This document shows positions 17,268-26,258 of a stretch of DNA of 64,000 nucleotides, in pieces. The position numbers and the translations under genes were made by a program. Location of the stretch: the NCBI RefSeq assembly GCF_001571305.1, contig NZ_BCTN01000002.1, forward strand, positions 124,001 through 188,000. Reading direction: 5' to 3'. The DNA comes from Erwinia persicina NBRC 102418 (GTDB lineage: Bacteria; Pseudomonadota; Gammaproteobacteria; Enterobacterales; Enterobacteriaceae). The notes beneath the pieces were generated by a model. That model ran no database searches. It had not been told where the DNA came from and worked only from the letters and a program-made list of their open reading frames with translations. How positions within the stretch are numbered: the stretch's first letter is position 1; each line of letters begins with the position of its first letter.

Positions 17268-17515
17268 GGTATAATCTGCACCATTAACGGAACCAGCAAC
17301 GATCCCGGGCGTAAGAATAGTCTCAGGTAGCAAAAGCGCCAGTCCGCTCGCAATAAATATTTTCACCGTCTTTTTCCCTTTCACAAAGCGTGACGAATGT
17401 TACGATTCCGTTAAATTTCGATTGCTGAAAAATCATTTATTTCATTATTCTCGACAGGCGGTTGTAGCATTTCATTTTTCCAGCCGCAGATACGTTGCTG
17501 CTTCTGGAGATAATC

Positions 17516-18433
17516 ATGAAAACGATAAAAAAACTGCTGCTTGTCGCGGCGCTAAGCTGCTCACCGTCCGTCATTGCGGAAACCATAGGTGTGTCGATGG
17601 CCTATTTCGATCAGAACTTCCTGACGATTATCCGCCAGGCTATCGATAAAGAAGCCCAGGCGCGTGGCATCACCGTGCAGTTCGAAGATGCGCGCGGGGA
17701 TGTGGGCCGCCAGACGGATCAGGTACAGGCCTTTATCAGCGCCGGGGTGGATGCCATTATTGTCGATCCGGTGAACTCTGCCGGAACACCGGCCATGACA
17801 AAACTGGTCAGTCAGGCAAAGATTCCGCTGGTGTATGTTAACCGCACGCCTGGTGATAAGACGCTACCGCCGGGCGTGGTGTTTGTCGGCTCCGATGAAA
17901 AACAGTCGGGTACCCTGCAAATGGAAGCGCTGGCGCGTCTGGCCAATTATCAGGGCAATGTCGGCGTGATGATTGGTAACCTCAGCGACGCGGGCGCACT
18001 GCAGCGCACCCGTGATGTGGAGCAGGTGGTGGCCAAATACCCGAAAATGAAAGTGGTACAGAAACAGACGGCGAATTACTCCCGCAGCGAGGGTATGGAT
18101 CTGATGTTGAGCTGGATCACCAACGGTGAAGCAATCGACATCGTCGCGGCTAACAATGATGAGATGGCGATCGGGGCCATCATGGCGCTCGACCAGTCGG
18201 GTAAGAAAAAGGGCAGCGTGCTGGTTGGTGGCATCGATGCGACACCGGATGGCCTGAAAGCCATGGCCTCCGGCAAAATGCAGGTGACGGTTTTCCAGGA
18301 TGCCGTTGGTCAGGGTAAAGCCTCGGTGGCGGTGGCCCAGCGCATGATAAAAGGGGAGAAGGTGGAATCCTATCACTGGATCCCGTTCGAACTGGTGACG
18401 CCGCAAAACATGAAGCAGTACGCGGACAAATAA
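17516..18433 (+). CDS. Ribose/inositol-type periplasmic sugar-binding protein (orphan)
   Basis: The ATG at 17516 behind CTGGAGA gives 305 residues: a signal peptide (KKLLLVAALSCSPSVIA) and a periplasmic-binding-protein-4 fold. Motifs are IGVSMAYFDQNFLTIIRQAI, GVDAIIVDPVNSAGT, VYVNRTPGD, MIGNLSDAGALQRTRDVE, AANNDEMAIGAIMAL and GGIDATPDGLKAM. Such proteins deliver pentoses, hexoses or inositol to ABC importers or to chemoreceptors. No ATPase or permease gene adjoins it, so it must share a distant transporter or act as a chemotaxis receptor ligand carrier (inference). Confidence 0.9.
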   Translation: MKTIKKLLLVAALSCSPSVIAETIGVSMAYFDQNFLTIIRQAIDKEAQARGITVQFEDARGDVGRQTDQVQAFISAGVDAIIVDPVNSAGTPAMTKLVSQAKIPLVYVNRTPGDKTLPPGVVFVGSDEKQSGTLQMEALARLANYQGNVGVMIGNLSDAGALQRTRDVEQVVAKYPKMKVVQKQTANYSRSEGMDLMLSWITNGEAIDIVAANNDEMAIGAIMALDQSGKKKGSVLVGGIDATPDGLKAMASGKMQVTVFQDAVGQGKASVAVAQRMIKGEKVESYHWIPFELVTPQNMKQYADK

Positions 18434-18447
18434 TCCCTTCCTGACGG

Positions 18448-18471
18448 GCGGCCTCCCGACGAGGCCGCTGC
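18448..18471 (+). terminator. Hairpin after the sugar-binding protein gene
   Basis: GCGGCCTC (18448-18455) and GAGGCCGC (18461-18468) form a perfect 8-bp stem with a 5-nt loop, 15 bp after the stop. The tail TGCGTTT is only weakly U-rich. Confidence 0.55.
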
Positions 18472-18515
18472 GTTTAGCTCTACGCCTGCCGTCCAGCATT
18501 TGCTAAACTGCGCCC

Positions 18516-18986
18516 ATGAACAAAAAATTAATAATTGCCGCCCTCCTGGCGCTGGTCGCCAGCTATGCCGGGCTGCGCGAACATGGGCAGTCGGAGAAGC
18601 CCGCCGTCCGGCCTTCAGCGTCGGTTTCTGCGCCACAGCGCGATAGCAATGACATCGACGTGCTGACGCAACAGCAGCGTGTGGCCGACTATCTGCGTCA
18701 GCATCAGCAACTTCCTGGTTACTACATCCGTAAAGGCGAAGCGCGTCAGCAGGGCTGGGATCCGTCGAAAGGCAATCTGTGTCAGGTGCTGCCGGGGCGG
18801 GCGATCGGCGGCGATCGCTTCAGCAATCGGGAAGGGGGGCTGCCACAGAAAAACGGGCGTCGCTGGTTCGAGGCGGACGTTAACTACGCCTGCGGGCGAC
18901 GCGGTACGGATCGCCTGCTCTACTCCAGCGACGGTCTGATTTACCTGACCCGCGATCACTATCGTCACTTTCAACAGGTGAACTGA
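18516..18986 (+). CDS. Secreted barnase-family guanyl-specific ribonuclease
   Basis: The 156-residue protein has an N-terminal signal sequence or anchor (KKLIIAALLALVASYAG), a polar linker to about residue 50 and a complete barnase domain. The catalytic set aligns exactly with barnase: Lys73 (barnase K27), Glu119 (E73), Arg129 (R83), Arg133 (R87) and His148 (H102), with identical spacing. Shared stretches are VADYLRQHQQLP, SKGNL, GGDRFSNREG and ADVNY. Cys89 and Cys126 may form a disulfide. It cleaves RNA after G. The barstar gene follows after 1 nt, so the producer protects itself. Confidence 0.95.
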   Translation: MNKKLIIAALLALVASYAGLREHGQSEKPAVRPSASVSAPQRDSNDIDVLTQQQRVADYLRQHQQLPGYYIRKGEARQQGWDPSKGNLCQVLPGRAIGGDRFSNREGGLPQKNGRRWFEADVNYACGRRGTDRLLYSSDGLIYLTRDHYRHFQQVN

Positions 18987-18987
18987 G

Positions 18988-19272
18988 ATGCAAATGGTGA
19001 CGTTTGATTTACAACATATCGGCAGTGCCGGTGAGTTTTACCGACAGTTCGCGCGCAAGTTTGACCTGTGTTATTTCGGTGACAATCTGGATGCGCTGTG
19101 GGATATGTTAACGGCAGGCATTCCATTACCGGTGCGTATTACACTGCGCCACCTCGACGCTCATCCGCAGCAGACAGCGCTGCTGCGCATCCTGCAGGTG
19201 ATGCAGGAGGCCGAAGAGGAAACCGGTGGTGCCTTCAGCGTTCGCGTCAGCACCCCGGCCTGCGGGGATTAA
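18988..19272 (+). CDS. Barstar-family ribonuclease inhibitor
   Basis: This 94-residue protein has the barstar fold with the interface motif YFGDNLDALWDML. Asp35 and Asp39 fall at exactly the positions that block barnase's active site in Bacillus barstar, and Trp38 is kept. It starts 1 nt after the RNase stop and so is co-translated with it. It stays in the cytoplasm and would neutralise RNase that fails to be exported. Its stop overlaps the stop of the convergent srfC by 3 bp. Confidence 0.94.
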   Translation: MQMVTFDLQHIGSAGEFYRQFARKFDLCYFGDNLDALWDMLTAGIPLPVRITLRHLDAHPQQTALLRILQVMQEAEEETGGAFSVRVSTPACGD

Positions 19273-21659
19273 CGACGGATCAGTTTTAATATCTGCGCCA
19301 GTTTCTCGCGCTGTTCCTGACTGATTTCGCGCGACGCCGCATATCCGGCATTCTGCACAATCATCTCATTGAGCCCCACCAGCCAGTCGTAAATGTAAAA
19401 AGCGGCATGGTTGTTGGGCTTCAACGCCAGGCGCGTCAGGCGCTGTCCCGGGCCAAGGTTAACGGTCTGCGCCTCCGGCTTGGCAAAGATCTTCTGCCCG
19501 CGATTGATACGGCTGTCCGGACGCTGGGCCTCCGGCAACTGCTGGAAGCCCAGCCAGGCGACAAAATCCCCCAGCACACTGAGCGCCCGTGAAACCTGAC
19601 GGTCGGCGATCTGTTCGGCAGGCAGCCCCTGAGCATCGCTGTCTGCCAGCACCCGCACCAGCGCGCCTTCCAGCTCCTGACGGACGCTGGCGGTGATCAG
19701 CTCCTCGGTCAGCATCTCCAGCGTGGGTTTGCTGACGCCCAGCAACTCCAGCAGCGGTGCGTTGTCCGGCAGCAGGCGCAACTGATTAACCCAGTGACGA
19801 TAGACACTCTGCGCGAATTCCGCCTCCTGGTCGACGGCCGGCACGCTGTGATAGCTGGTCTGTACGGCCGTCAGCGGCTCGTCGCTCAACAGATCAATGG
19901 TCATGCCGATGCCGAAAGGATCGTCTTCGCTGATGCTGTATTCATCGGCGGCCGTCCGTTCGGTACGGAGCTGGCGCTGCAGGAACAGGTGACGCAGAGT
20001 ATCGCGAACCGGCACCAGCCGCTCCAACAACTCACCATGAACCCCGGTGCGGGTTTGCAGGGCTTTCAGCAGCGTTTCGGCGATGCGCAGACGCTCCGCC
20101 GGATCTTCACCTTCGGCCGCCTGATACCAGCGCCCAAGCAGGTTGTCACACAGCTCACGCTGGATCTCCACGCGCTGGGCCGCAATACGGCCAAGCTTGC
20201 TGTCAGCACGCACCTCATTGACCAGATACCCGGCCATGCGCTGAACGCCTTTTTCATCCATCGCCAGCATCGCTCCCCAGGCATCGCCAGGGTTACCCAC
20301 GAAGCGCTGAACTGCCGCATCATGATTATGACCATGGGTGATCCGCTGATCGAACGGTGTCATGGCCCAGATCAACCCCGGTTTACGCCCGCTGCGCAGC
20401 GCGGTAGTTTCCCCCTGAGTCTGTTTTACCCAGAAGTCGAGCAGGCGGCCAGTGCGGCGGGTTTCATTGCGGTGCGCCGAGGCGCTGCACACCAGCAGAT
20501 GGGTGACATCCTGTTCAACAGCGGCACGCTGCAACAGGAAGGGACGCCGGGCCTGTAAAAACTCCAGCGCCAGTTCATGCTGCTCATCATCTGGCAGCAC
20601 GGTTAAATCAATAAAGCCCGGGAAGTCGAGCAGATCGACCTCACTGAACAACGCCTCACGCGGCGCGCTGTACAGGGGCAGCAGGACTTCCCGGCTTAAC
20701 AGGGTCAGTTCCGCCAGCGCCACGCTGACGGGGGCCAGGCTGCGGCCGGCATGACGCGGTACGACCTGCAATGTCAGGTCGGCTGTGGCGTTAAACTGGC
20801 TGACACCCGTGCTGTTCAGCAGGCTGTAGGAGGGCTCATCCAGCACGCTTAACGGCGCCAGCACCTGCGTCACGCAGGAAAGATGATGCAGGACGTGCGC
20901 CAGCTGACGGTAAAGGGCGGTGAGCTGGCGATCTTCCCCCCATAACAGAGAGAACAGGCGGGCGCGATCGTCCACGCCCAGCATCGGTGCCAGTTCGACG
21001 GCTTGCGGCCAGAAGTGGCTGTCCAGCGCACTGCTGCGTGCCAGGCTGATATTCAGGCCGTCCCACAGCGCGACCATCTGATGCCGGTTGATACCGTCCA
21101 CCGGGTCTGGCTGGCGGTACATGGCCACGTTCTGCACCCGGTCTCCCAACTGAGATTCGTCCAGCGGCGCGGCAACATCCCCACCGCGCTGCGCGTACTG
21201 CAGCGTCAGCACCGCGACCAGTTCACATTCGGTCAGCAGATCCAGCTGAACCGGCCAGCTGCTGTCGCTGCTCTGCTGCTGCCCGCTGAAACGCTGTACC
21301 AGGTTGGCAGTATGCTGCTGAGGATTAAGCTGGCTGGTGTAATCCAGCACGCTGTTGCCCAGCGCGCATTCCATACGGCCCTTTTCACTGGCGGCAAGCG
21401 CATTGATCAGATAAGACTTGCCCGCCTGCGCCAGGCCAAACAGCCCGATGGCGCAGTTCTGTGGCGTAATGCGTGCGAGTACACTGGCGTGATTGTGCTG
21501 GCGAAGCAGTTTGATCGCCAGACGGTCGGCTTCCATATTCAGACGCGGGGCCTGCTGACGGTTGACGTCCAGCCAGGTCAGCGCCTGCTCAATGCCCTGC
21601 GTCAGGGCATCACGTTTTTTATTGGCCTGTGCGGTCAGGATTTTATTGAGAGATTTCAT
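19269..21659 (-). CDS. srfC: SrfC-type virulence-factor protein with GTPase-like P-loop
   Basis: A 796-residue protein, third of the srfABC operon. The N-terminus is helical and basic. A P-loop GLAQAGKS lies at residues 75-82 and a G3-like LLDFPG at 343-348, with a TPFDQ that could be the base-recognition loop. The large remainder is helical, as in dynamin-like or septin-like GTPases. In Salmonella the srf genes were named as SsrB-regulated factors, and in Xenorhabdus SrfABC has been described as a cytotoxin, but the mechanism is unresolved. The ATGA overlap with srfB implies coupling. GTPase activity is inferred. Confidence 0.87.
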   Translation of the reverse strand: MKSLNKILTAQANKKRDALTQGIEQALTWLDVNRQQAPRLNMEADRLAIKLLRQHNHASVLARITPQNCAIGLFGLAQAGKSYLINALAASEKGRMECALGNSVLDYTSQLNPQQHTANLVQRFSGQQQSSDSSWPVQLDLLTECELVAVLTLQYAQRGGDVAAPLDESQLGDRVQNVAMYRQPDPVDGINRHQMVALWDGLNISLARSSALDSHFWPQAVELAPMLGVDDRARLFSLLWGEDRQLTALYRQLAHVLHHLSCVTQVLAPLSVLDEPSYSLLNSTGVSQFNATADLTLQVVPRHAGRSLAPVSVALAELTLLSREVLLPLYSAPREALFSEVDLLDFPGFIDLTVLPDDEQHELALEFLQARRPFLLQRAAVEQDVTHLLVCSASAHRNETRRTGRLLDFWVKQTQGETTALRSGRKPGLIWAMTPFDQRITHGHNHDAAVQRFVGNPGDAWGAMLAMDEKGVQRMAGYLVNEVRADSKLGRIAAQRVEIQRELCDNLLGRWYQAAEGEDPAERLRIAETLLKALQTRTGVHGELLERLVPVRDTLRHLFLQRQLRTERTAADEYSISEDDPFGIGMTIDLLSDEPLTAVQTSYHSVPAVDQEAEFAQSVYRHWVNQLRLLPDNAPLLELLGVSKPTLEMLTEELITASVRQELEGALVRVLADSDAQGLPAEQIADRQVSRALSVLGDFVAWLGFQQLPEAQRPDSRINRGQKIFAKPEAQTVNLGPGQRLTRLALKPNNHAAFYIYDWLVGLNEMIVQNAGYAASREISQEQREKLAQILKLIRR

Positions 21660-24640
21660 TTCTTAAAGACGCTCCCGCTGTCAATCCAGTAATGCGCCAT
21701 TCCCGAGGCCCCGCTGGCCAGCGTATTCAGGCGCAGGCGCAGGTGTTCGAGTGGCACCTGGCTGCCATCATCCAGGATGGCATCGGCGATATCAAATCGT
21801 TCCGGGCCAAACTCGCCAAACGGACGACTGACCGCCAGTTTGATGCGTAACACTTTATCGCCGGCGACACTGCGCGCCAGCTGTGGGTCTACGATGGTCA
21901 GCGTATAGAGCGGCGAGGCGGGCCAGCGGTCGTTGTCCAGCTGACGGAAACCGAGGGTAATCGCCCCCCGCACCTGAAAGCGGCTGCGTACATCGAGGGT
22001 AAAACTCTGCTGATCCAGGTCGATATCGCTGTACCAGACGTTGTCAGCCGTCAGCGCGCCCGTACCGTCCAGCATTCCCAGATAACGAATGGTGGAGTAG
22101 GGCTGGAAATCACCGGCCTTAAACCAGAAGTTGGCAAGACGCAGATCGAGCGACAGCAGGCAGAGCATCGCACCCACTGCCGCCGTGGATTTCGGGTTCT
22201 CGATTTTTCCCTGCTTATTAAACGGGTACCAGTCATTGGTGTGATAACCATCCAGCGACAGAATACGGCTTACCGGTAGCGGCTGCAGGTGGCGGAACAG
22301 CGCCTGCACGCCGGGGAAGCGTGACGGGCGACCGGTCAGCAGCAGCACGTCGCAGTCGTATACCGCCACCACCTCTGACATGGACCGCAGGCTGTGGGTG
22401 ATATTCATGCGCGGCGACAGGAACTCGGCGTGCAGCTTGCTGAGGCGAACAATCAGCGGCACTGTCAGGATATCAAAGCCTTTCGCTTCACCCGGCAGTT
22501 CGCGCTGGATCTCCCGGTTGATGTAGTCGAGCAGTTTTTCTGTGGGTGCCTGTGCCAGCAGCTCACCGAAACGGGCATCAATTTCAGCAGTCAAATCAAG
22601 CGGGTCGAACGTTTCATAAGCTTCGAGAATCGCCTGACCTAACGGAATAAAGATCTGTAACGTCACCTGCTGCCGCAGCGTGGAGTGCCCGTCAAGACGG
22701 CCTTCGTGTCCAAACAGCCGGGTCATCACCGCTTCCGGGTTGACCATGCCTGCCTGTTTAAAGGCGGCCTGTAAAGCAGGCAGCACATACAGCTGGATCA
22801 CATCCAGCAGAATATCGTCACCCGCCAGCTTGAAGCCTTCGCGGAACAGCAGGCGGGGCATGATTTTTACGTTATTGCCCACGCCATCGTCCAGGCGGTA
22901 CTGCGTGATCGCCAGGTCAGTGGTGCCGCCACCAATATCAATCGACGCGATACGCAGGGTTTTACCTGCCGGTTCATCGGCAGCGCGGGCGCGATCCGGG
23001 CGCGCCATGCTGGCAAAGAAGGCTTCAGCACGGCCACCAAAGTTAACCTGCGTTTCGTTATACAGGTAGACCATCTGGCCGCAGGTGGCTTCATCCCACT
23101 CCATCTGCACATCGGGAACCGGCACGCTGCTTTTCGCTTTATCTTCCGCGCGGGTGAAGTCGTCATCCATCGGGTGCCAGCCCATTGATTTCCACACCAG
23201 GGCGATGGCCTCCAGCATCCGGCGACGGAAGATCTCCCGCTCCGGCTTCGGCATGGCTGACGGCAGGGTAAGGATAATATTGCGCAGCTGGCGCGGCGCG
23301 CTGCTGTGCAGCATCTTCTGCCGCTGTAACGGGCTGTTCATCTGCAGCAGCGCCTGCGCCAGCAGTTCTGAAAGCATCAGGCTCATCACCGAGCTGCGGC
23401 TGTAATGCGGGGCAAACACCGGCAGGCGTTCTTCCAGCGGAATGGTGTACAGAGGCTGACCTTCATCATTGATCAGATAGGTCAGCGGCAGCGCTGTGGC
23501 CAGCGGTTCCTGCATCAGATTGCCAGGGGTGCGGCTGAAACGCCACCCGGGGGTATAACTTTCTTCATCCCACAGATAGCGGCGCGGACTGGAAAGGCCG
23601 GTGGCCCCTTCGGTTCCCAGCCGCTGGAGAGCCAGCTGGCCCGCTTCACGTCCTACCCGGGTGATCGACGGCCAGATGAAGGCATCATCGCGGCCGCTTT
23701 CCAGCGAAAAGTTTTGCTTACCGAAGGTGGCCTGGGCGAATTCCACGCGGCTTTCAAACAGTTCGTTATACAGCTGATGCGGCTCACTGAGATTCCGCAT
23801 CTGTAATTCGTAGGTGTGTTTCAGGCCCTGATGATCGTCGACATGATCTTCCACCATAATGCCGCAGGTGTGGGAGTTACCCACATCGAGGATCAGGTCG
23901 ACCGCAATCGCGGGTTCCTGCAGCGTCGCTGCACTGATTTTGAGCTCAGGCACCGAAAGCTGCTGCCCCAGCAGGTGCAGAATATTCAGATAGTGCGCCT
24001 GATATTCAAACTCACGCAGGGCGGCTTTAATATTGGTCTGTGGGCGCAGTTCCAGCGCCGACGCCGCCTGAGTAAAGGCCTCACGCAGCCAGCCGTCCAC
24101 CCAGGTGTGGTCGAGGAATTCTCCCAGCTCATCGCTGCGGTGCGCCAGCGCGAAGCTGACACCATTTTTCACATCATTTTCATTCAGGGCCAGCGACTCA
24201 TCTTCGCCATCCGCCCAGACTTTGGTATCGAATGCCAGCACCACACGGTGGCTGTTACCGCTGGCGTCCGGTTTATCCAGCGCCACCACGCGCACGCGCG
24301 CCCAGTTATCCGGGCCGCCGATAAACGTTCGCGGCGGGTTAAAGCGGAAAAACGGCAGTGGCAGCCACTGGCCGTTCAGCAGCGTCAGTGACTGAGCCAG
24401 TGGGAAGCTGAACTCGGGCTTCACCACTTCTGGCGTGCTGCCCGCAGCCTGCGGCAGCAGGTATTTCCCGGTCTGCGCATGATAATTCAGGCGCAGCAGG
24501 GGGCCGTTAGCCGTCTGCCGGACAAATTTGCCCGGCCAGTCAGCATTGAGATCCGGTATCAGGGCAAAGTCGAGGAACTGGACGCCGCTGTTCTGCACCA
24601 GCGTCATGTTTGGTTTAAAATCCGCAATTGTCGCCAGCAT
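21656..24640 (-). CDS. srfB: SrfB-type protein with actin/HSP70-like ATPase motifs
   Basis: A 994-residue protein, middle gene of srfABC. Three motifs of the actin/HSP70/hexokinase fold occur in order: phosphate-1 ILDVGNSHTCG at about 250-260, phosphate-2 SIDIGGGTTDLAI at about 566-578, and an adenosine-type LLLTGRPSRFPG at about 766-777. This architecture implies an ATP-driven chaperone-like or filament protein, here twice the usual length. The first 250 residues form an extra beta-rich domain. It overlaps both srfA (at the stop/start junction) and srfC. The name and virulence association come from Salmonella; the ATPase fold is read directly from the motifs. Confidence 0.88.
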   Translation of the reverse strand: MLATIADFKPNMTLVQNSGVQFLDFALIPDLNADWPGKFVRQTANGPLLRLNYHAQTGKYLLPQAAGSTPEVVKPEFSFPLAQSLTLLNGQWLPLPFFRFNPPRTFIGGPDNWARVRVVALDKPDASGNSHRVVLAFDTKVWADGEDESLALNENDVKNGVSFALAHRSDELGEFLDHTWVDGWLREAFTQAASALELRPQTNIKAALREFEYQAHYLNILHLLGQQLSVPELKISAATLQEPAIAVDLILDVGNSHTCGIMVEDHVDDHQGLKHTYELQMRNLSEPHQLYNELFESRVEFAQATFGKQNFSLESGRDDAFIWPSITRVGREAGQLALQRLGTEGATGLSSPRRYLWDEESYTPGWRFSRTPGNLMQEPLATALPLTYLINDEGQPLYTIPLEERLPVFAPHYSRSSVMSLMLSELLAQALLQMNSPLQRQKMLHSSAPRQLRNIILTLPSAMPKPEREIFRRRMLEAIALVWKSMGWHPMDDDFTRAEDKAKSSVPVPDVQMEWDEATCGQMVYLYNETQVNFGGRAEAFFASMARPDRARAADEPAGKTLRIASIDIGGGTTDLAITQYRLDDGVGNNVKIMPRLLFREGFKLAGDDILLDVIQLYVLPALQAAFKQAGMVNPEAVMTRLFGHEGRLDGHSTLRQQVTLQIFIPLGQAILEAYETFDPLDLTAEIDARFGELLAQAPTEKLLDYINREIQRELPGEAKGFDILTVPLIVRLSKLHAEFLSPRMNITHSLRSMSEVVAVYDCDVLLLTGRPSRFPGVQALFRHLQPLPVSRILSLDGYHTNDWYPFNKQGKIENPKSTAAVGAMLCLLSLDLRLANFWFKAGDFQPYSTIRYLGMLDGTGALTADNVWYSDIDLDQQSFTLDVRSRFQVRGAITLGFRQLDNDRWPASPLYTLTIVDPQLARSVAGDKVLRIKLAVSRPFGEFGPERFDIADAILDDGSQVPLEHLRLRLNTLASGASGMAHYWIDSGSVFKK

Positions 24641-26073
24641 TATGATTTACTCTCACGCTTCATGGTCATCGGCAGCACCGTATCGGCGTTATAGCTGCCG
24701 CTGCACTCGGCAGGGCCGGTCAGACCCTGTTTACATACCAGCTCCGGCATCTGATAGCGGGAGCCATCGCTGCAGCGCGCTTTAGTACGGCTGTTAATTA
24801 CCAGGTTACCGGAAGACATCAGTCCGGCGAAGACCTCGACCTTACAGCTGACGCCGTCTCCCTGGGTAATGCGCGCGGTGCCTTTACCATTCTTCAGCTG
24901 ATATTTCAGCATTGGCGGGGTGCCGGTCGGCAGGTTTTTCTGCACCAGCACGCGCCAGCTGCCGTTAAGGAATTTGGTTGAACCCAGTTTGACTGCATCG
25001 CCCGGCAGTACCAGATCGTCACGGGCAACGGGACGTGCCTCCGCGACGGTTTCTTCGGCGGGTGCAGGCGCAGGTGCCGCCGCAGGGGCGACCGGAGCAA
25101 TCACCGCTGCGGCCAGCGGTAAGGTTGTTGGTTTAACCTCTGCGGCCGGGGCAGGATGGGCGACCGCCGGGGTAACAGCCGGCGTGACCGCCGCTACCGA
25201 CGGGGTGACAGACTGTGGTGCGCGGGCCACCGGCGCATCCGGTGCCACTTCTGCCGGTTTGTCGCTGCCTTTTTTCAGCTGCAAACCAAAGATCACCAGC
25301 AGGACCACCGCCGGCACTACCCAGCCATAGCGCAGCCAGATATTCACCTTGGGCTTCACCGGCACCGACGCGGGGGCCGGGTCATTCACCGTTTCATCTT
25401 CTGGCTCATCGATAATGTTCAGCGCAGGCATCGGCGTAACAATCACCGGCGGGGGAACAGGGATCGTCGCCGCTGCGACGGGTTCAGGCGTAATCAGCGG
25501 CGCAATGACCGGGGAGACGGAAGCGGCAACCGACAACGGCGTGGCCACGGGGGCAGGGGCCAGCAGGGACAGACCCGGTTTGGGCTCGTCTTCTTCAATC
25601 TGCAGGCAGTCGAACACGTCCTGGCGGAACTTTTTATCCAGGCTGACAAAGCCCCAGAAAGTGATCACCGGTTGACCGCCCACCAGATACACGTAGTTCT
25701 GGTCAGGGAACTGCAGGGCTTTATTCAGCAGCGCACCAAACAGTTTCTGACTGGGTTTGTCGGACTGCTGGGCGCGTTCACCCATTTCCGCAATGGCGGT
25801 CTGGCAGGCCTGCAGCTGACTGAGCGCGGCAGTGCGGGCGCTGTTGCTGGCGGCGGCCCAGGAGGTCACCTTACCGGTCACCGGGGAGTACCAGTCCAGG
25901 CGGTTGCCTGCGTCGTTAGGCTGCGGGATCGCCAGGCAGTCGGCAACCTGCGACTGTTTTCTCAGGCGCAGGGTTTCGCGCAGTTGCAAAGCCGAAAGAT
26001 ATACCGGCTGTCCGTTCTCACCCAGAGCGAGAACAGCGTCAAGATTACCGCTGCGTAAGAAGATTTTTGCCAC
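24640..26073 (-). CDS. srfA: SrfA-type membrane-anchored protein
   Basis: A 477-residue protein, first of srfABC. Residues 1-165 form a globular cytoplasmic domain (MAKIFLRSGNLDAVLALG, YVYLVGGQPVITFWGFV). A Pro/Ala-rich linker at about 166-240 leads to a single TM segment at about 246-265 (RYGWVVPAVVLLVIFGLQL), then a second Ala/Pro-rich linker to about 345. The C-terminal extracytoplasmic domain of about 110 residues has four cysteines. The layout resembles a cell-wall-spanning connector that links cytoplasmic SrfB/SrfC to the periplasm (inference). The promoter should lie in 26074-26258, which holds no other gene. Confidence 0.85.
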   Translation of the reverse strand: MAKIFLRSGNLDAVLALGENGQPVYLSALQLRETLRLRKQSQVADCLAIPQPNDAGNRLDWYSPVTGKVTSWAAASNSARTAALSQLQACQTAIAEMGERAQQSDKPSQKLFGALLNKALQFPDQNYVYLVGGQPVITFWGFVSLDKKFRQDVFDCLQIEEDEPKPGLSLLAPAPVATPLSVAASVSPVIAPLITPEPVAAATIPVPPPVIVTPMPALNIIDEPEDETVNDPAPASVPVKPKVNIWLRYGWVVPAVVLLVIFGLQLKKGSDKPAEVAPDAPVARAPQSVTPSVAAVTPAVTPAVAHPAPAAEVKPTTLPLAAAVIAPVAPAAAPAPAPAEETVAEARPVARDDLVLPGDAVKLGSTKFLNGSWRVLVQKNLPTGTPPMLKYQLKNGKGTARITQGDGVSCKVEVFAGLMSSGNLVINSRTKARCSDGSRYQMPELVCKQGLTGPAECSGSYNADTVLPMTMKRESKS

Positions 26074-26258
26074 GCAAAGAGACCTTATAGTCAGAGTTCG
26101 GGAGTAAAAAGCGTGTGTAATCAGACTATTTTAGTGGTACGTGACTTAAATCAAATGCGCAAATAAGCAATAAAACAGGTGAGTACTTAGGGCTTAGGCT
26201 GGCCGCAAGGTCAGCACGGAAGGGCCGACCAATGAAAAAGGACGACCCGCGAAACGTT

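Noticed and set aside
17190-17384. 64-codon minus-strand frame with a signal-like start (GTG)
   Set aside because: No ribosome site, and an intrinsic terminator for the same strand lies inside it, so the frame cannot be read to its end in one transcript.
19794-20558. 254-codon plus-strand frame inside srfC
   Set aside because: Antisense shadow of a conserved, GC-rich gene with low-complexity composition and no start signal.
25156-26058. 300-codon plus-strand frame opposite srfA
   Set aside because: Its Arg/His-rich sequence is the complement of the Ala/Pro-rich linkers of SrfA; not a gene.
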